Positions 9,117 through 16,954 of a stretch of 64,000 nt of DNA are shown piece by piece. This DNA is from CAWHYG01 sp963833505 (lineage in GTDB: Bacteria; Eisenbacteria; RBG-16-71-46; CAIMUX01): positions 2,046,001 through 2,110,000 of the forward strand of contig CAWHYG010000007.1 of NCBI GenBank assembly GCA_963833505.1. Reading direction: 5' to 3'. The translations under genes were made by a program, and so were the position numbers. The notes beneath the pieces were generated by a model. It did not search any database and was not told where the DNA came from. It worked only from the letters and a program-made list of their open reading frames with translations. Numbering within the stretch: position 1 is the first letter of the stretch; each line of letters starts with the position of its first letter.

Positions 9117-9322
9117 TGAAAGTCCGGGTCAACGGCGAGGAGAAGGAGTTTGAGAGCCCGGCGACGCTGGCCGACCTTTTGCGTGCGCTCGCTCTCACGC
9201 CGGACACGCCCGGCGTGGCTCTGGCCTTGAACGGACAGGTCATCCCGCGCCGCCAGGCGTCGGAAACCCCGATCCGCGAGGGGGATCAAATCGAGATCGT
9301 CCGGGCCGTGCAGGGGGGATGA
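9113..9322 (+). CDS. thiS: sulfur carrier protein ThiS
   Basis: 69-residue beta-grasp protein, 'MxVxVNGE' start and the essential C-terminal Gly-Gly (VQGG). The C-terminal Gly is adenylated by ThiF and loaded with sulfur as thiocarboxylate, then delivers it to ThiG. It overlaps the end of thiO by 4 bp, and its stop overlaps a possible upstream ATG of thiG. ThiF is not encoded in the window. Confidence 0.95.
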   Translation: MMKVRVNGEEKEFESPATLADLLRALALTPDTPGVALALNGQVIPRRQASETPIREGDQIEIVRAVQGG

Positions 9323-9339
9323 GCGGGAGGAGGACTCGC

Positions 9340-10152
9340 ATGAACGACACGACGGAAAATCGGGACCGGCGCCAATCCGGCAAGCTGACCTTCGCCGGAC
9401 GCACCTTTGCTTCGCGACTGCTGGTGGGCACCGGCAAATACAAGGACTTCGACGAGACCGCCCGGGCCATTGCGGAAAGCGGGGCGGAAATCGTGACCGT
9501 GGCCATCCGGAGGATCAGCCTGGAGCGCGGCACGGGGAAGTCCCTGCTTGATTTCATCGATCCCAAGAAGTACACGATCCTGCCCAACACCGCCGGCTGC
9601 TACACGGTGGAGGACGCGCTCCTGACGGCCCGTTTGGCCCGCGAGGCCCTGGGCACGGATCTGATCAAGCTCGAGGTCATCGGGGATCCCAAGACCCTTT
9701 TCCCGGACAACCGGGGACTCCTCCGGGCGGCCGAGACGCTGCTCAAGGAAGGCTTCACGGTCATGCCCTACACGACGGACGATCCGATCGTGTGCAAGCA
9801 GCTCGAGGAGATCGGCTGCCCTGTGGTCATGCCCCTGGCCGCGCCGATCGGCTCCGGGCTCGGCATCCGCAATCCGTACAACCTCCAGATCATCCTCGAG
9901 ACGGTGCAGGTGCCGGTGATCGTCGATGCCGGCGTGGGTACCGCCTCCGACGTGGCCGTGGCCATGGAGCTGGGCTGCGACGGAGTCCTGCTCAATACCG
10001 CCATCGCCGGCGCGCGCGATCCGATCCGGATGGCCCGGGCCATGCGGCTGGCCGTCGAGTCCGGGAGGCTCGCCTACGAAGCGGGCAGGATCCCCAGAAA
10101 GCTGTACGCCTCCGCCTCGAGCCCGGTCGAGGGCGTCGTCACGGCGCGGTAG
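9340..10152 (+). CDS. thiG: thiazole synthase ThiG
   Basis: TIM-barrel enzyme that condenses DXP, dehydroglycine and ThiS thiocarboxylate into thiazole phosphate. Hallmarks: RLLVGTGKY, IRRISLERG, the imine-forming Lys in DLIKLEVIGD, PLAAPIGSGLGIRNP, VIVDAGVGTASDVAVAMELGCDGVLLNTAIAGA. I chose ATG 9340 because it has a near-perfect GGGAGGAGG site; ATG 9319, overlapping the thiS stop, is possible. 270 aa, normal family length. Confidence 0.96.
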   Translation: MNDTTENRDRRQSGKLTFAGRTFASRLLVGTGKYKDFDETARAIAESGAEIVTVAIRRISLERGTGKSLLDFIDPKKYTILPNTAGCYTVEDALLTARLAREALGTDLIKLEVIGDPKTLFPDNRGLLRAAETLLKEGFTVMPYTTDDPIVCKQLEEIGCPVVMPLAAPIGSGLGIRNPYNLQIILETVQVPVIVDAGVGTASDVAVAMELGCDGVLLNTAIAGARDPIRMARAMRLAVESGRLAYEAGRIPRKLYASASSPVEGVVTAR

Positions 10153-10184
10153 AGCCGGACGATCCGGATCCGGGTGAGCGGCCG

Positions 10185-10811
10185 GTGTCCCTGCCCTTCC
10201 GCCTTCTCCTGATCAGCGACCGGAACCGGATGGGCGACCAGCCGGTCGCTCTCGTCGCGCGGCTCGTCCGGTCGGGTCTTCGCGCCTTCCAGTGGCGGGA
10301 GAAGGATCTCGCGCCCGCCGAGAACCGGGTATTTCTGGAACAGCTGACGTCTCTCGTTAAGACGAAACGTTGCCGCGTGTTCGTCAATGACCGCGTAGAC
10401 CTCGCGCTGGCGCTTGGCCTGGACGTCCATCTGGCGGAAAGCTCGATCCCCACGAGCGAGGCTCGACGGATTCTGCCGCCCGAGACCCTCATCGGGCGCT
10501 CGACCCACTCCCCGGATGGCGCGCGCCGAGCCGAACTGGAAGGCGCGGACTTCGTCACTTTCGGCCCCGTCTACGACACGCCCTCGAAGCGCCCGTTCGG
10601 TCCGCCCCAAGGAACCGACCGGCTTCGACAAGCCTGTGGCGCGGTTTCCATTCCCGTGCTCGCCTTGGGAGGGGTCACCGCGGCCAACACCGCGGAATGC
10701 CTGGCCGCCGGAGCGCAGGGAGTCGCCCTGATCGGCGCGGTCTGGGGCGCCCCCGATCCCGTCCGGGCGTTGCTCGACCTCAAGGCCGCGGTGGGGGAAG
10801 GAACGGACTGA
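10185..10811 (+). CDS. thiE: thiamine-phosphate synthase ThiE
   Basis: Joins HMP-pyrophosphate to thiazole phosphate to form thiamine monophosphate. Family features: LLLISDR, LRAFQWREKD (usual QLREKD), VFVNDRVDLALALGLDVHL, GRSTHSPDGARRAE, ADFVTFGPVYDTPSK and PVLALGGVTAAN...GVALIGAV. GTG 10185 gives a normal 208-residue protein; the same frame is open much further upstream through thiG. It lies 32 bp after thiG and ends the operon. Only the thiazole branch and final coupling are here; thiC and thiD must be elsewhere. Confidence 0.93.
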   Translation: MSLPFRLLLISDRNRMGDQPVALVARLVRSGLRAFQWREKDLAPAENRVFLEQLTSLVKTKRCRVFVNDRVDLALALGLDVHLAESSIPTSEARRILPPETLIGRSTHSPDGARRAELEGADFVTFGPVYDTPSKRPFGPPQGTDRLRQACGAVSIPVLALGGVTAANTAECLAAGAQGVALIGAVWGAPDPVRALLDLKAAVGEGTD

Positions 10812-10893
10812 TCCGACTGGGAGCCCGGCCGCGAGCTCGGATAAGGCGTCGGGATGCCCGGATCGCCCCACGTCGATCCGGAGGCCCGGCGCC

Positions 10894-10973
10894 GGCATGC
10901 CCGGACCGGCGTCGGTGTGCTCGGATCGGAACCTGCATTCTCGGACCGGTGACGGCATGCCCGGACCTCGCCA
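10894..10973. repeat. four degenerate 20-bp tandem repeats
   Basis: Units start at 10894, 10914, 10934 and 10954 with consensus like GGCATGCCCGGACCGG followed by a variable tetranucleotide. A related single copy (GGATGCCCGGATCG) occurs at 10852. Confidence 0.7.
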
Positions 10974-11204
10974 CGCCGGTCGGCTGAGCCGTTGAACCGA
11001 TCCAAGGACGGTTGCTGGAAACAGGGCCTGGTCCGGCCATCAGTCCGTGGCATAGGGAAGGAATTGCACCGAAGTTGACCCGACGCCATCTTTACCGAGT
11101 TCGCGGCGTCGCCTCCGACCCTTTCTTACACAGAAACCAGACGTAGCCGCGGATTCGATCCACCTCGAGCACAGCACTTTTGTTTCGAACACCTCTGAAT
11201 TTGC

Positions 11205-11234
11205 TTGATTTTCAACCGCCCATGATCGTATAAT
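11205..11234 (+). promoter_or_regulatory. strong sigma70-type promoter upstream of ATPase-PEGA gene
   Basis: -35 TTGATT (11205-11210), 18-bp spacer, perfect -10 TATAAT (11229-11234), in the most AT-rich patch of the region. A predicted start near 11241 gives a ~430-nt leader containing the hairpin at 11268-11302. Confidence 0.7.
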
Positions 11235-11267
11235 TACGCGTTAAGGAGATTGATCGAAGCCCGCTAG

Positions 11268-11302
11268 GAAGAACGGGCGTGGTTTGGGCCCGCCCGTTCT
11301 TC
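11268..11302 (+). ncRNA. leader hairpin (12-bp perfect stem)
   Basis: GAAGAACGGGCG (11268-11279) and CGCCCGTTCTTC (11291-11302) are perfectly complementary with an 11-nt loop, beginning ~27 nt after the predicted transcription start. Downstream bases (TCTGTCTG) are only mildly T-rich. It could be an attenuator, the terminator of a very short RNA or an mRNA-stabilising stem; the sequence alone does not decide. Confidence 0.5.
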
Positions 11303-12174
11303 TCTGTCTGACCGTTCGCACGAGCCGTCTACCGACGGGCGGCTTGAGGGTCGGCTGTGCCTGTCGCCCCTCGCGGCACGGACCAACCGTGCATGACGGC
11401 GGCCCCAGGCGGCGGCCGACTCGTTTTTCAATCCCCTCCCCACCGCAGGCGAAGGCCGGCGTTTCCAGCGCATTTCCCCGAATACCGATCTCATGTCTCG
11501 CCCCGCATCGGCCGATCAAGGAGAGAACGGGTTTCGGCCTCCCGGCGGGACACCAAGAGGGGCCGCCGGCCGCAAAGCCCGGTGCGCGTTCACGATGGAG
11601 TTTGTGCGCGGATCGCGGGCCTGCCGCAGGCCAGCCTTCCGGGTGCGGCAGGAACGTCTGGAAGGCTCGGTCATGGTGGAGCAAACCACCCCGAATTTCA
11701 CCCCGATCACGCCCAATCCCTTCATCGTGGGAAATCCGGTGCGCGACCGCAGCCTGTTCTTCGGTCGCGAGGCCGAGTTCGAGCTCGTTCGCCGGCGGTT
11801 CCATCCCCCTTCGACGGGAGGCCTTCTCGTCTTCTGCGGGGAGCGCCGGAGCGGCAAGACGTCGATCCTCTTCCAGATCCTCGACGGCCGCCTGGGACCC
11901 GAGTACCTTCCGGTGCTGGTCGACATGCAGTCGATGGCCATCGGCAGCGAGACCGACTTCCTGGAGAACGTCGCCGGAGACGTCATGGAAGCGCTGGGAT
12001 CCGACCGTGGGGTCCTCTCGCCGCCCGATTTCCGGAGCGCGCCGCGGCCCTGCGCGGTCTTCCTACGGTTCATGGAGGCCCTCAAGGCCGCATTTCCCGG
12101 CCGGACCCTCGTGCTGCTCTTCGACGAATACGAGCTGCTCGGCACCAAGATCGAGGCCGGCGCCCTGACGGAAG

Positions 12175-14025
12175 ATGTTCTCCAGAATGCTGGCCGCGCT
12201 CATGGAACAGCACGGGGTCTGCATCGTCTTCACGGGATCCGAGGACATCGAGGAGCGGCGGCAGGACTACTGGCGCATCCTGGGCAAATCGACCTATCGG
12301 GTCATCAGCTACCTCCAGCAGAGCGACGCCCTGCAGCTCATGCAGCGACCGGTGGATGGCCGGGTCTGCTATCAAGAAGGGTCAAAGGAGCTGATCTATC
12401 GCCTGACGGCGGGGCAGCCATTTTATACACAGGCCGTCTGTCAAAGTCTGATCGATCATCTGAACGAGCGCCGGACCTCGCAGGTGGGTCCCGAGGAGAT
12501 CGACGCGGTGGTCCGGGAGATCATCGACAATCCGTTCCCGCAGATGATCTTCCTCTGGGACGGCTGGACTCGGGACGAGAAGATCGCGCTGTCTCTCCTG
12601 GCGGAGCACCTGTCCGGAGGCGACCGCCGAGCCGGGGTGGCCGACCTCTTCGACGCGCTGCAGCGGGGCGGATACACCGTGACCTTGGCGCCAGGGCGGC
12701 TGGCCGCCGCGCTCGAAAGCCTCTTCCGCAAGGACTTCCTGCTGAAGGAAGGAGACGCTCCTCCGGCCTACGCGTTCAGGATGGATCTCTGGCGGCTCTG
12801 GATCCGCCGGATGCATTCGGTGTGGCAGGTTCTCTCGGAAGAAGGGATGGTGACGCGCGCGGACCGCTTGCAGGTGCAGCGCCGGCGACGGGGCAAGCTG
12901 GTTGGGCTCTCAGCCGCGGCGCTGGTGCTGGCGGCCGCCGCTGTGGTCCGGCTTTACCCGGAACGCGAGTCGACCTGGCGGACCTCCCATGCGCTTGTTG
13001 GGACCACCGCGACAGGCCGTGAGCGCTCCGGCGCGTTCGGACCGAGCGCAGGCAGCCAAGGCGACGACGGAACGAGCGGAACGATCGCGGCCGGGCAAAG
13101 CCGGGGCGCGGCCGCAGGTCGGTACGACGCAGCGGGCGGCGGTGGCCGGGATCGCGCGGTCGCAAGCTCGGAGACCGGCTCGTCGAACTCCCCGACTGCG
13201 CACGGAGGTGTGCAGAACGGCGGCCCGGAGTCCACGTCGGCCGGGCCAGCCGCCGCCGAACGCCCCGGATCGCGGGTCGATCTGGCTGTGGAACCGCCGG
13301 AGGCGGAGATCTCGATGGACGGCAAGGACGCGGGAACGGGCGCTTATTCCGGCGTGCTGGCGGCATCCGCTCGCCATCAGTTCCACATCTCCGCGCCGGG
13401 ATACGCCGAGTCGACCTTCGCCTTCATCGGCGACGGCCGGCCGGCCTCCTGGCGGATCTCCCTCCGGCCGACCCGGGCAGACCTCGCGGTTCGCACCGAT
13501 CCCCCGGGGGCTTCCATTTCGGTCGAAGGCGTAGACCACGGCTTGAGCCCGATCGTCCTGCGTGACCTTCCGCTGGGCCCGGTCCACGTGGCCGCCCGCT
13601 CCGCCGGCTTCACGCCCGCCGAGACGGTGCTGGTCCTGCAGCAGAAGAGCCAGGATTGCCAGCTCGTTCTTCGCGCCGAACCTCCTGCCGCGCTCACGGT
13701 GATGGGGGACCAACCGGGCACGATCTACGTCGACGGCGTCCTGGTCAAGGAGGACGTCCAGAACTCCGGGCGGCACCGCCTGCCCGCGGGACGGCACCGG
13801 ATCCAGATCATGCTGGTGTCCGGCAGTACGATCGATGACTCGCTCCGGATAGAGCCGGGTGAGTCCGTGACCTATGACTACTCCCTCCGCAGGGTTGTAC
13901 ACCGAACGCCGGCAGGGACAGCCATCGGACCCGGAGGCACGCCGGTTTCCGCCGGGACCGTGCCGGAGATCGGAGCAAACGGCTCAAACACGGAATCCGG
14001 AAATGGCACGAAGGACGGACGCTGA
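12175..14025 (+). CDS. C-terminal half of ATPase-PEGA protein (second frame)
   Basis: Opens at ATG 12175 right at the frameshift. Residues 1-240 are the remainder of the ATPase module and its winged-helix-like tail (VFTGSEDIEE, LTAGQPFYTQAVCQSLIDHL). A hydrophobic stretch LVGLSAAALVLAAAAVV (about 243-260) should cross the inner membrane. A ~100-residue Gly/Ser/Ala-rich low-complexity linker follows. Three PEGA-type beta domains then begin VDLAVEPPEAEISMDG, ADLAVRTDPPGASISVEG and ALTVMGDQPGTIYVDG. PEGA domains are surface or periplasmic modules often joined to kinases. If translated alone it lacks the P-loop. It ends 117 bp before the kinase start. Confidence 0.75.
   Translation: MFSRMLAALMEQHGVCIVFTGSEDIEERRQDYWRILGKSTYRVISYLQQSDALQLMQRPVDGRVCYQEGSKELIYRLTAGQPFYTQAVCQSLIDHLNERRTSQVGPEEIDAVVREIIDNPFPQMIFLWDGWTRDEKIALSLLAEHLSGGDRRAGVADLFDALQRGGYTVTLAPGRLAAALESLFRKDFLLKEGDAPPAYAFRMDLWRLWIRRMHSVWQVLSEEGMVTRADRLQVQRRRRGKLVGLSAAALVLAAAAVVRLYPERESTWRTSHALVGTTATGRERSGAFGPSAGSQGDDGTSGTIAAGQSRGAAAGRYDAAGGGGRDRAVASSETGSSNSPTAHGGVQNGGPESTSAGPAAAERPGSRVDLAVEPPEAEISMDGKDAGTGAYSGVLAASARHQFHISAPGYAESTFAFIGDGRPASWRISLRPTRADLAVRTDPPGASISVEGVDHGLSPIVLRDLPLGPVHVAARSAGFTPAETVLVLQQKSQDCQLVLRAEPPAALTVMGDQPGTIYVDGVLVKEDVQNSGRHRLPAGRHRIQIMLVSGSTIDDSLRIEPGESVTYDYSLRRVVHRTPAGTAIGPGGTPVSAGTVPEIGANGSNTESGNGTKDGR
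13000..13270 (+). other. low-complexity linker in ATPase-PEGA protein
   Basis: Encodes a Gly/Ser/Ala/Arg-rich stretch between the membrane segment and the first PEGA domain. No fixed period is obvious. Expected to be disordered in the periplasm. Confidence 0.6.
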
Positions 14026-14151
14026 CGTAGGAATCGAGGAGCCATGATCGGCCGGCACATTCGACGGACGCTGACGCAGGAATCGAGGAGCCATGATCGG
14101 CCGGCACGAAGGACGGACGCCGACCGAGGAAGCGAGGAGCCATGATCGGCC
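14020..14151 (+). repeat. three 49-bp repeats, each with a ribosome site and start codon
   Basis: Units of 49 bp each contain GGACGC(T/C)GAC..AGGAA.CGAGGAGCCATGATCGGCC-like sequence (given in parts: GGACGCTGACG, CGAGGAGCC, ATGATCGGCC). The ATGs are at 14044, 14093 and 14142, one in each reading frame because 49 is not a multiple of three. The last is the kinase start. The first opens a 33-codon frame whose TGA (14143-14145) overlaps the kinase ATG; the second opens a 22-codon frame ending at 14161. Confidence 0.9.
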
Positions 14152-16070
14152 AGGTGATTGAGGGGGAATACAAGGTGCTGGGAGTCGTCGGGACCGGGGC
14201 CTACAGCGTCGTCTATCGCTGCGAGGACCTCCGCCTCTGTCGGATCGTGGCGCTCAAGATGCTCAACCGGGCCACCACCGAGGATCGCGACATCCGCCGT
14301 TTTTTCGCCGAAAGCCGCAACCTGGCCGCGCTCAACCACCCGAACGTGATCCAGATCCACCGCCTGGGCGAGTTCCAGGATGCTCCCTACATCGTCATGG
14401 AGTTCCTGACCGGGCAGACCCTGCGCGACCTCTTGCGGGAGAATCCCCCCTCGACCCGCCAGACGCTCGAGATCATGCGGCAGGTGGCGCGGGGCCTCGG
14501 CGCCATCCACGGCCGGGGCATCCTGCACCGCGATCTCTCCGTCAACAACATCATGGTCACCGAATCGGGCCAGGCCAAAATCCTCGACCTCGGGCTTTCC
14601 AAGGACACGCGCGTGCCGCCGTCGGTCTTTTCCGAGAACGTCCTGGCCGGAACCATCTCGTACGTCGCCCCGGAGCTGGTCCGGGGCGATGCCGCGACGA
14701 CGGCCTCGGACATCTTCTCCTACGGCGTCATCCTCTACGAAGCCCTGACCCGACGGAATCCCTTCCAGGCCGAGCACGTCACCGCCACCTTGTACAACAC
14801 GATCACCCGGGCGCCCGAATCCCTGGCCACGATCCTGACCGATCCGCCTTCCGGCCTCGCCGACCTGACGGCAAGCTGCCTGGCCAAGAACCCGGCGGAC
14901 CGACCGGCCTCGATCACCGAGGTGGAGAAGGCCCTGAACGGCATCCTCACCCAAATGGGCCAGCGTCCCGACAGCCCGATCGTCATCTCGGGCAACCGGA
15001 TTCGCCCGATCAACCCCTATCTGAACCGGGTCATGGTCAAACGTGTTGACGACTTCTTCGGCCGGAAACAGGAAGCCAAGAGGATCTTCTCCCGTCTGAA
15101 CGCGACGCCGCCCGGCTCCATCTCGATCGTGGGAGACCGCAAGGTCGGGAAATCCTCGCTCTTGAACCACGTCTACACGCGCAGCGTCCGGGAGGCCTAT
15201 CTCCAGGAAGCGGACAAGATGGTCATGGTCTTCCTCGACTTCCAGCAGGAAAACAACATGTCCCTGCGGGCTTTCGTCAACACGCTCCTGGGGATGGCCG
15301 CCCTCGAGCTGCGGGGTCAACTCGACGTCTCCGATTGCTCGCCCGACCTCGACGGCGTCAAGGAGCTGGTGCAGCGCCTGGACCGAGCCGGATTCCGCCT
15401 CGTCCTCCTGCTCGACGAGTTCGAGTCGATCACGACCAACGAGAACTTCAACCTCGAGTTCTTCAGCTTCCTGAGATACCTGGCCAACCACTACAACGTC
15501 TCGTATCTGACCTCCTCGGCCCGCGACCTGCAGGATCTCTGCCACACCAAGGAGATCTCGGACTCTCCCTTCTTCAACATCTTCTCGACCATGCGCCTGC
15601 CGCCTTTCCGTCCGGAAGAGGCGGCGGATCTGATCCGGGTGCCGTCCGCCAGGGTGGGACGGCCGCTGGAGAAATTCCAGGTCCCCCTGATCGAAATGGC
15701 GGGCCTGTTCCCGTTTTTCCTGCAGATCGCCTGCTCCCAGACCCTCGAGTGGATGGAAGAAAACCCGGGGCGCGAGGAGCCGGACTTCCGCGAGATCGGC
15801 CGGCGCTTCTACGAGGAGGCCAGGTTCCAATATCGCTATCTCTGGGAAGGCCTGGATGACGGGGAGAAGAGCACCCTCAAGCGGCTGGCGCGGGGCAAGG
15901 AGATACCGGATTCGATGCAGCACGTTCTGGATCGTCTGGCGCGCCGGAGCTTCATCGTTCAAACGGAGGACCAGACGCGCCTTTTCGCCGCGACTTTTGC
16001 CAATTTCGTGCGGGAACAGAATGGAGAACGGGAAGGACGTTCACTTCTGGACGTGCTTCTCAAGCGTTGA
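14142..16070 (+). CDS. Ser/Thr protein kinase fused to nSTAND-type ATPase
   Basis: 642 residues. Residues ~8-265 form a Hanks-type kinase: glycine loop VVGTGAYSVVY, ATP-binding Lys in VALKML (about 39), catalytic loop HRDLSVNNIMV (about 129), metal-binding ILDLGLSK and APELVRGD. The HRDLKPEN Lys found in most Ser/Thr kinases is Ser here. Residues ~285-640 form an ATPase: NPYLNRVMVKRVDDFFGRKQE, P-loop GDRKVGKSSLL (about 331), Walker B LVLLLDEFES (about 421) and a winged-helix-like tail. No membrane segment is seen, so it is probably cytoplasmic. The ATPase half resembles that of the upstream membrane ATPase-PEGA protein, suggesting the two work together, for example as sensor and transducer. 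Three tandem start signals precede it. Confidence 0.88.
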   Translation: MIGQVIEGEYKVLGVVGTGAYSVVYRCEDLRLCRIVALKMLNRATTEDRDIRRFFAESRNLAALNHPNVIQIHRLGEFQDAPYIVMEFLTGQTLRDLLRENPPSTRQTLEIMRQVARGLGAIHGRGILHRDLSVNNIMVTESGQAKILDLGLSKDTRVPPSVFSENVLAGTISYVAPELVRGDAATTASDIFSYGVILYEALTRRNPFQAEHVTATLYNTITRAPESLATILTDPPSGLADLTASCLAKNPADRPASITEVEKALNGILTQMGQRPDSPIVISGNRIRPINPYLNRVMVKRVDDFFGRKQEAKRIFSRLNATPPGSISIVGDRKVGKSSLLNHVYTRSVREAYLQEADKMVMVFLDFQQENNMSLRAFVNTLLGMAALELRGQLDVSDCSPDLDGVKELVQRLDRAGFRLVLLLDEFESITTNENFNLEFFSFLRYLANHYNVSYLTSSARDLQDLCHTKEISDSPFFNIFSTMRLPPFRPEEAADLIRVPSARVGRPLEKFQVPLIEMAGLFPFFLQIACSQTLEWMEENPGREEPDFREIGRRFYEEARFQYRYLWEGLDDGEKSTLKRLARGKEIPDSMQHVLDRLARRSFIVQTEDQTRLFAATFANFVREQNGEREGRSLLDVLLKR

Positions 16071-16102
16071 GCGATGGAATGCGAAACCAGGGGGGCCGAA
16101 TC

Positions 16103-16849
16103 GTGATCGAACCATTCAACACGCAGATTCGAGCGCTGACCCTTTCCGCCATGGCCCTGGTTCTGGTCCTGGCGGTTCCAACTCGGGCCCAGGCGAACCC
16201 GGATCTGTCCGCCGACGTGAGCGTCTTCAACAAGTACCTCTGGAGAGGAGCGGTCCTGTCCGACGGCGCCGTGGCCCAGCCCGAGGTCAAACTCGGCCTG
16301 GCCAACCTCGAGCTTGGAGTGTGGAGCAACCTTGACCTCAATCGCTCGAACGAGCGCCGGGGACAGTTCAGCGAAGTCGACTACTCGGCGAGCTACACGC
16401 TGACCCTGCACGGAACAGGTTTGTCCGCCGGTGTCCTGGAGTACAGCTATCTGCAGCATGACGTCCCGGCCGCGACCGAGGTGACGTTCGGCGTGACCAG
16501 CAAGCTCCCGGCGGCGCCTTCAATCACGATCTACCAGGGCGTTGACGGCGGCGCCCGAACCTACGCCTCGCTCGGGCTGAGTCAATCGCTTCCGATCCGG
16601 AGCAAATCGCTGGATGGGGCGCTTGCCATCGGCTGGGGAAGCCATGATCACAACGAGTACAACTACGGGGTGCCGGCGCAGGAGCTGACCGATATCAATT
16701 TCACCCTGACGAGCGACCTGGATCCAGTACCCGGGATCAGCCTGCGACCCACGTTGGAATACTCCCGGATGCTTGGGACGGATCTTCGCGCGGCCTGCGA
16801 CTGCCCGGACAATCTGGTCTTCGGAATCGTCCTCACCAGGAGCTTCTGA
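16103..16849 (+). CDS. TorF-type putative porin / outer-membrane beta-barrel
   Basis: 248 residues with a signal peptide (LTLSAMALVLVLAVPTRAQA) followed by LSADVSVFNKYLWRGAVLSDGAVAQPEVKLGL, the typical N-terminus of the gcw_chp/TorF family, alternating beta strands and a C-terminal aromatic residue (LTRSF) as expected for BAM-assembled barrels. I chose GTG 16103 because AGGGGGG lies just upstream; ATG 16079 in the same frame is possible. It follows the kinase gene by 32 bp and is probably co-transcribed, but a functional link to the kinase is only inferred from position. Confidence 0.75.
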   Translation: MIEPFNTQIRALTLSAMALVLVLAVPTRAQANPDLSADVSVFNKYLWRGAVLSDGAVAQPEVKLGLANLELGVWSNLDLNRSNERRGQFSEVDYSASYTLTLHGTGLSAGVLEYSYLQHDVPAATEVTFGVTSKLPAAPSITIYQGVDGGARTYASLGLSQSLPIRSKSLDGALAIGWGSHDHNEYNYGVPAQELTDINFTLTSDLDPVPGISLRPTLEYSRMLGTDLRAACDCPDNLVFGIVLTRSF

Positions 16850-16954
16850 CCGGCGGGCTTCCGCGCACCGATCAGGATGGGTGCCAGCGGCGGCCGCCAG
16901 CGGGCGATGGCGAGCCCGACCGGCATGTTACCTGCTGCCTCCGCGCTCGGCCGG

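Larger units (their letters stand above)
10812..11672. other. 861-bp non-coding region with repeats, promoter and leader hairpin
   Basis: No convincing gene on either strand. It contains an 80-bp array of degenerate 20-bp repeats (10894-10973), an AT-rich promoter with TATAAT (11205-11234), a perfect 12-bp hairpin (11268-11302) and a ~370-bp leader before the ATPase gene. The leader has open frames but none with family resemblance. Confidence 0.6.
11673..14025 (+). pseudogene. nSTAND-type ATPase - TM - PEGA protein, apparent frameshift near 12177
   Basis: Two overlapping frames together encode one protein of ~784 residues. Frame one (ATG 11673) has NPFIVGNPVRD, LFFGREAEFELV, the P-loop GERRSGKTS (about residue 55) and Walker B LVLLFDEYE (about 146), and remains family-like up to ALTED at 12176. 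Skipping one base (G 12177) continues naturally as FSRMLAALMEQHGVCIVFTGSEDIEER in the second frame, which has a TGA at 12166-12168 just upstream. No slippery heptamer is visible, so a real indel or a base-calling error is likelier than programmed shifting. The C-terminal half has a transmembrane segment and three PEGA-like domains. The kinase gene downstream carries a related ATPase module. Confidence 0.75.

Noticed and set aside
12175..12300. Programmed ribosomal frameshifting in the ATPase gene
   Set aside because: No slippery heptamer or downstream structure was visible; an indel or sequencing error explains it better.
16067..16102. TTG 16067 start for the porin gene overlapping the kinase stop
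   Set aside because: The GTG at 16103 has a far better ribosome site and places the signal peptide at the N-terminus.
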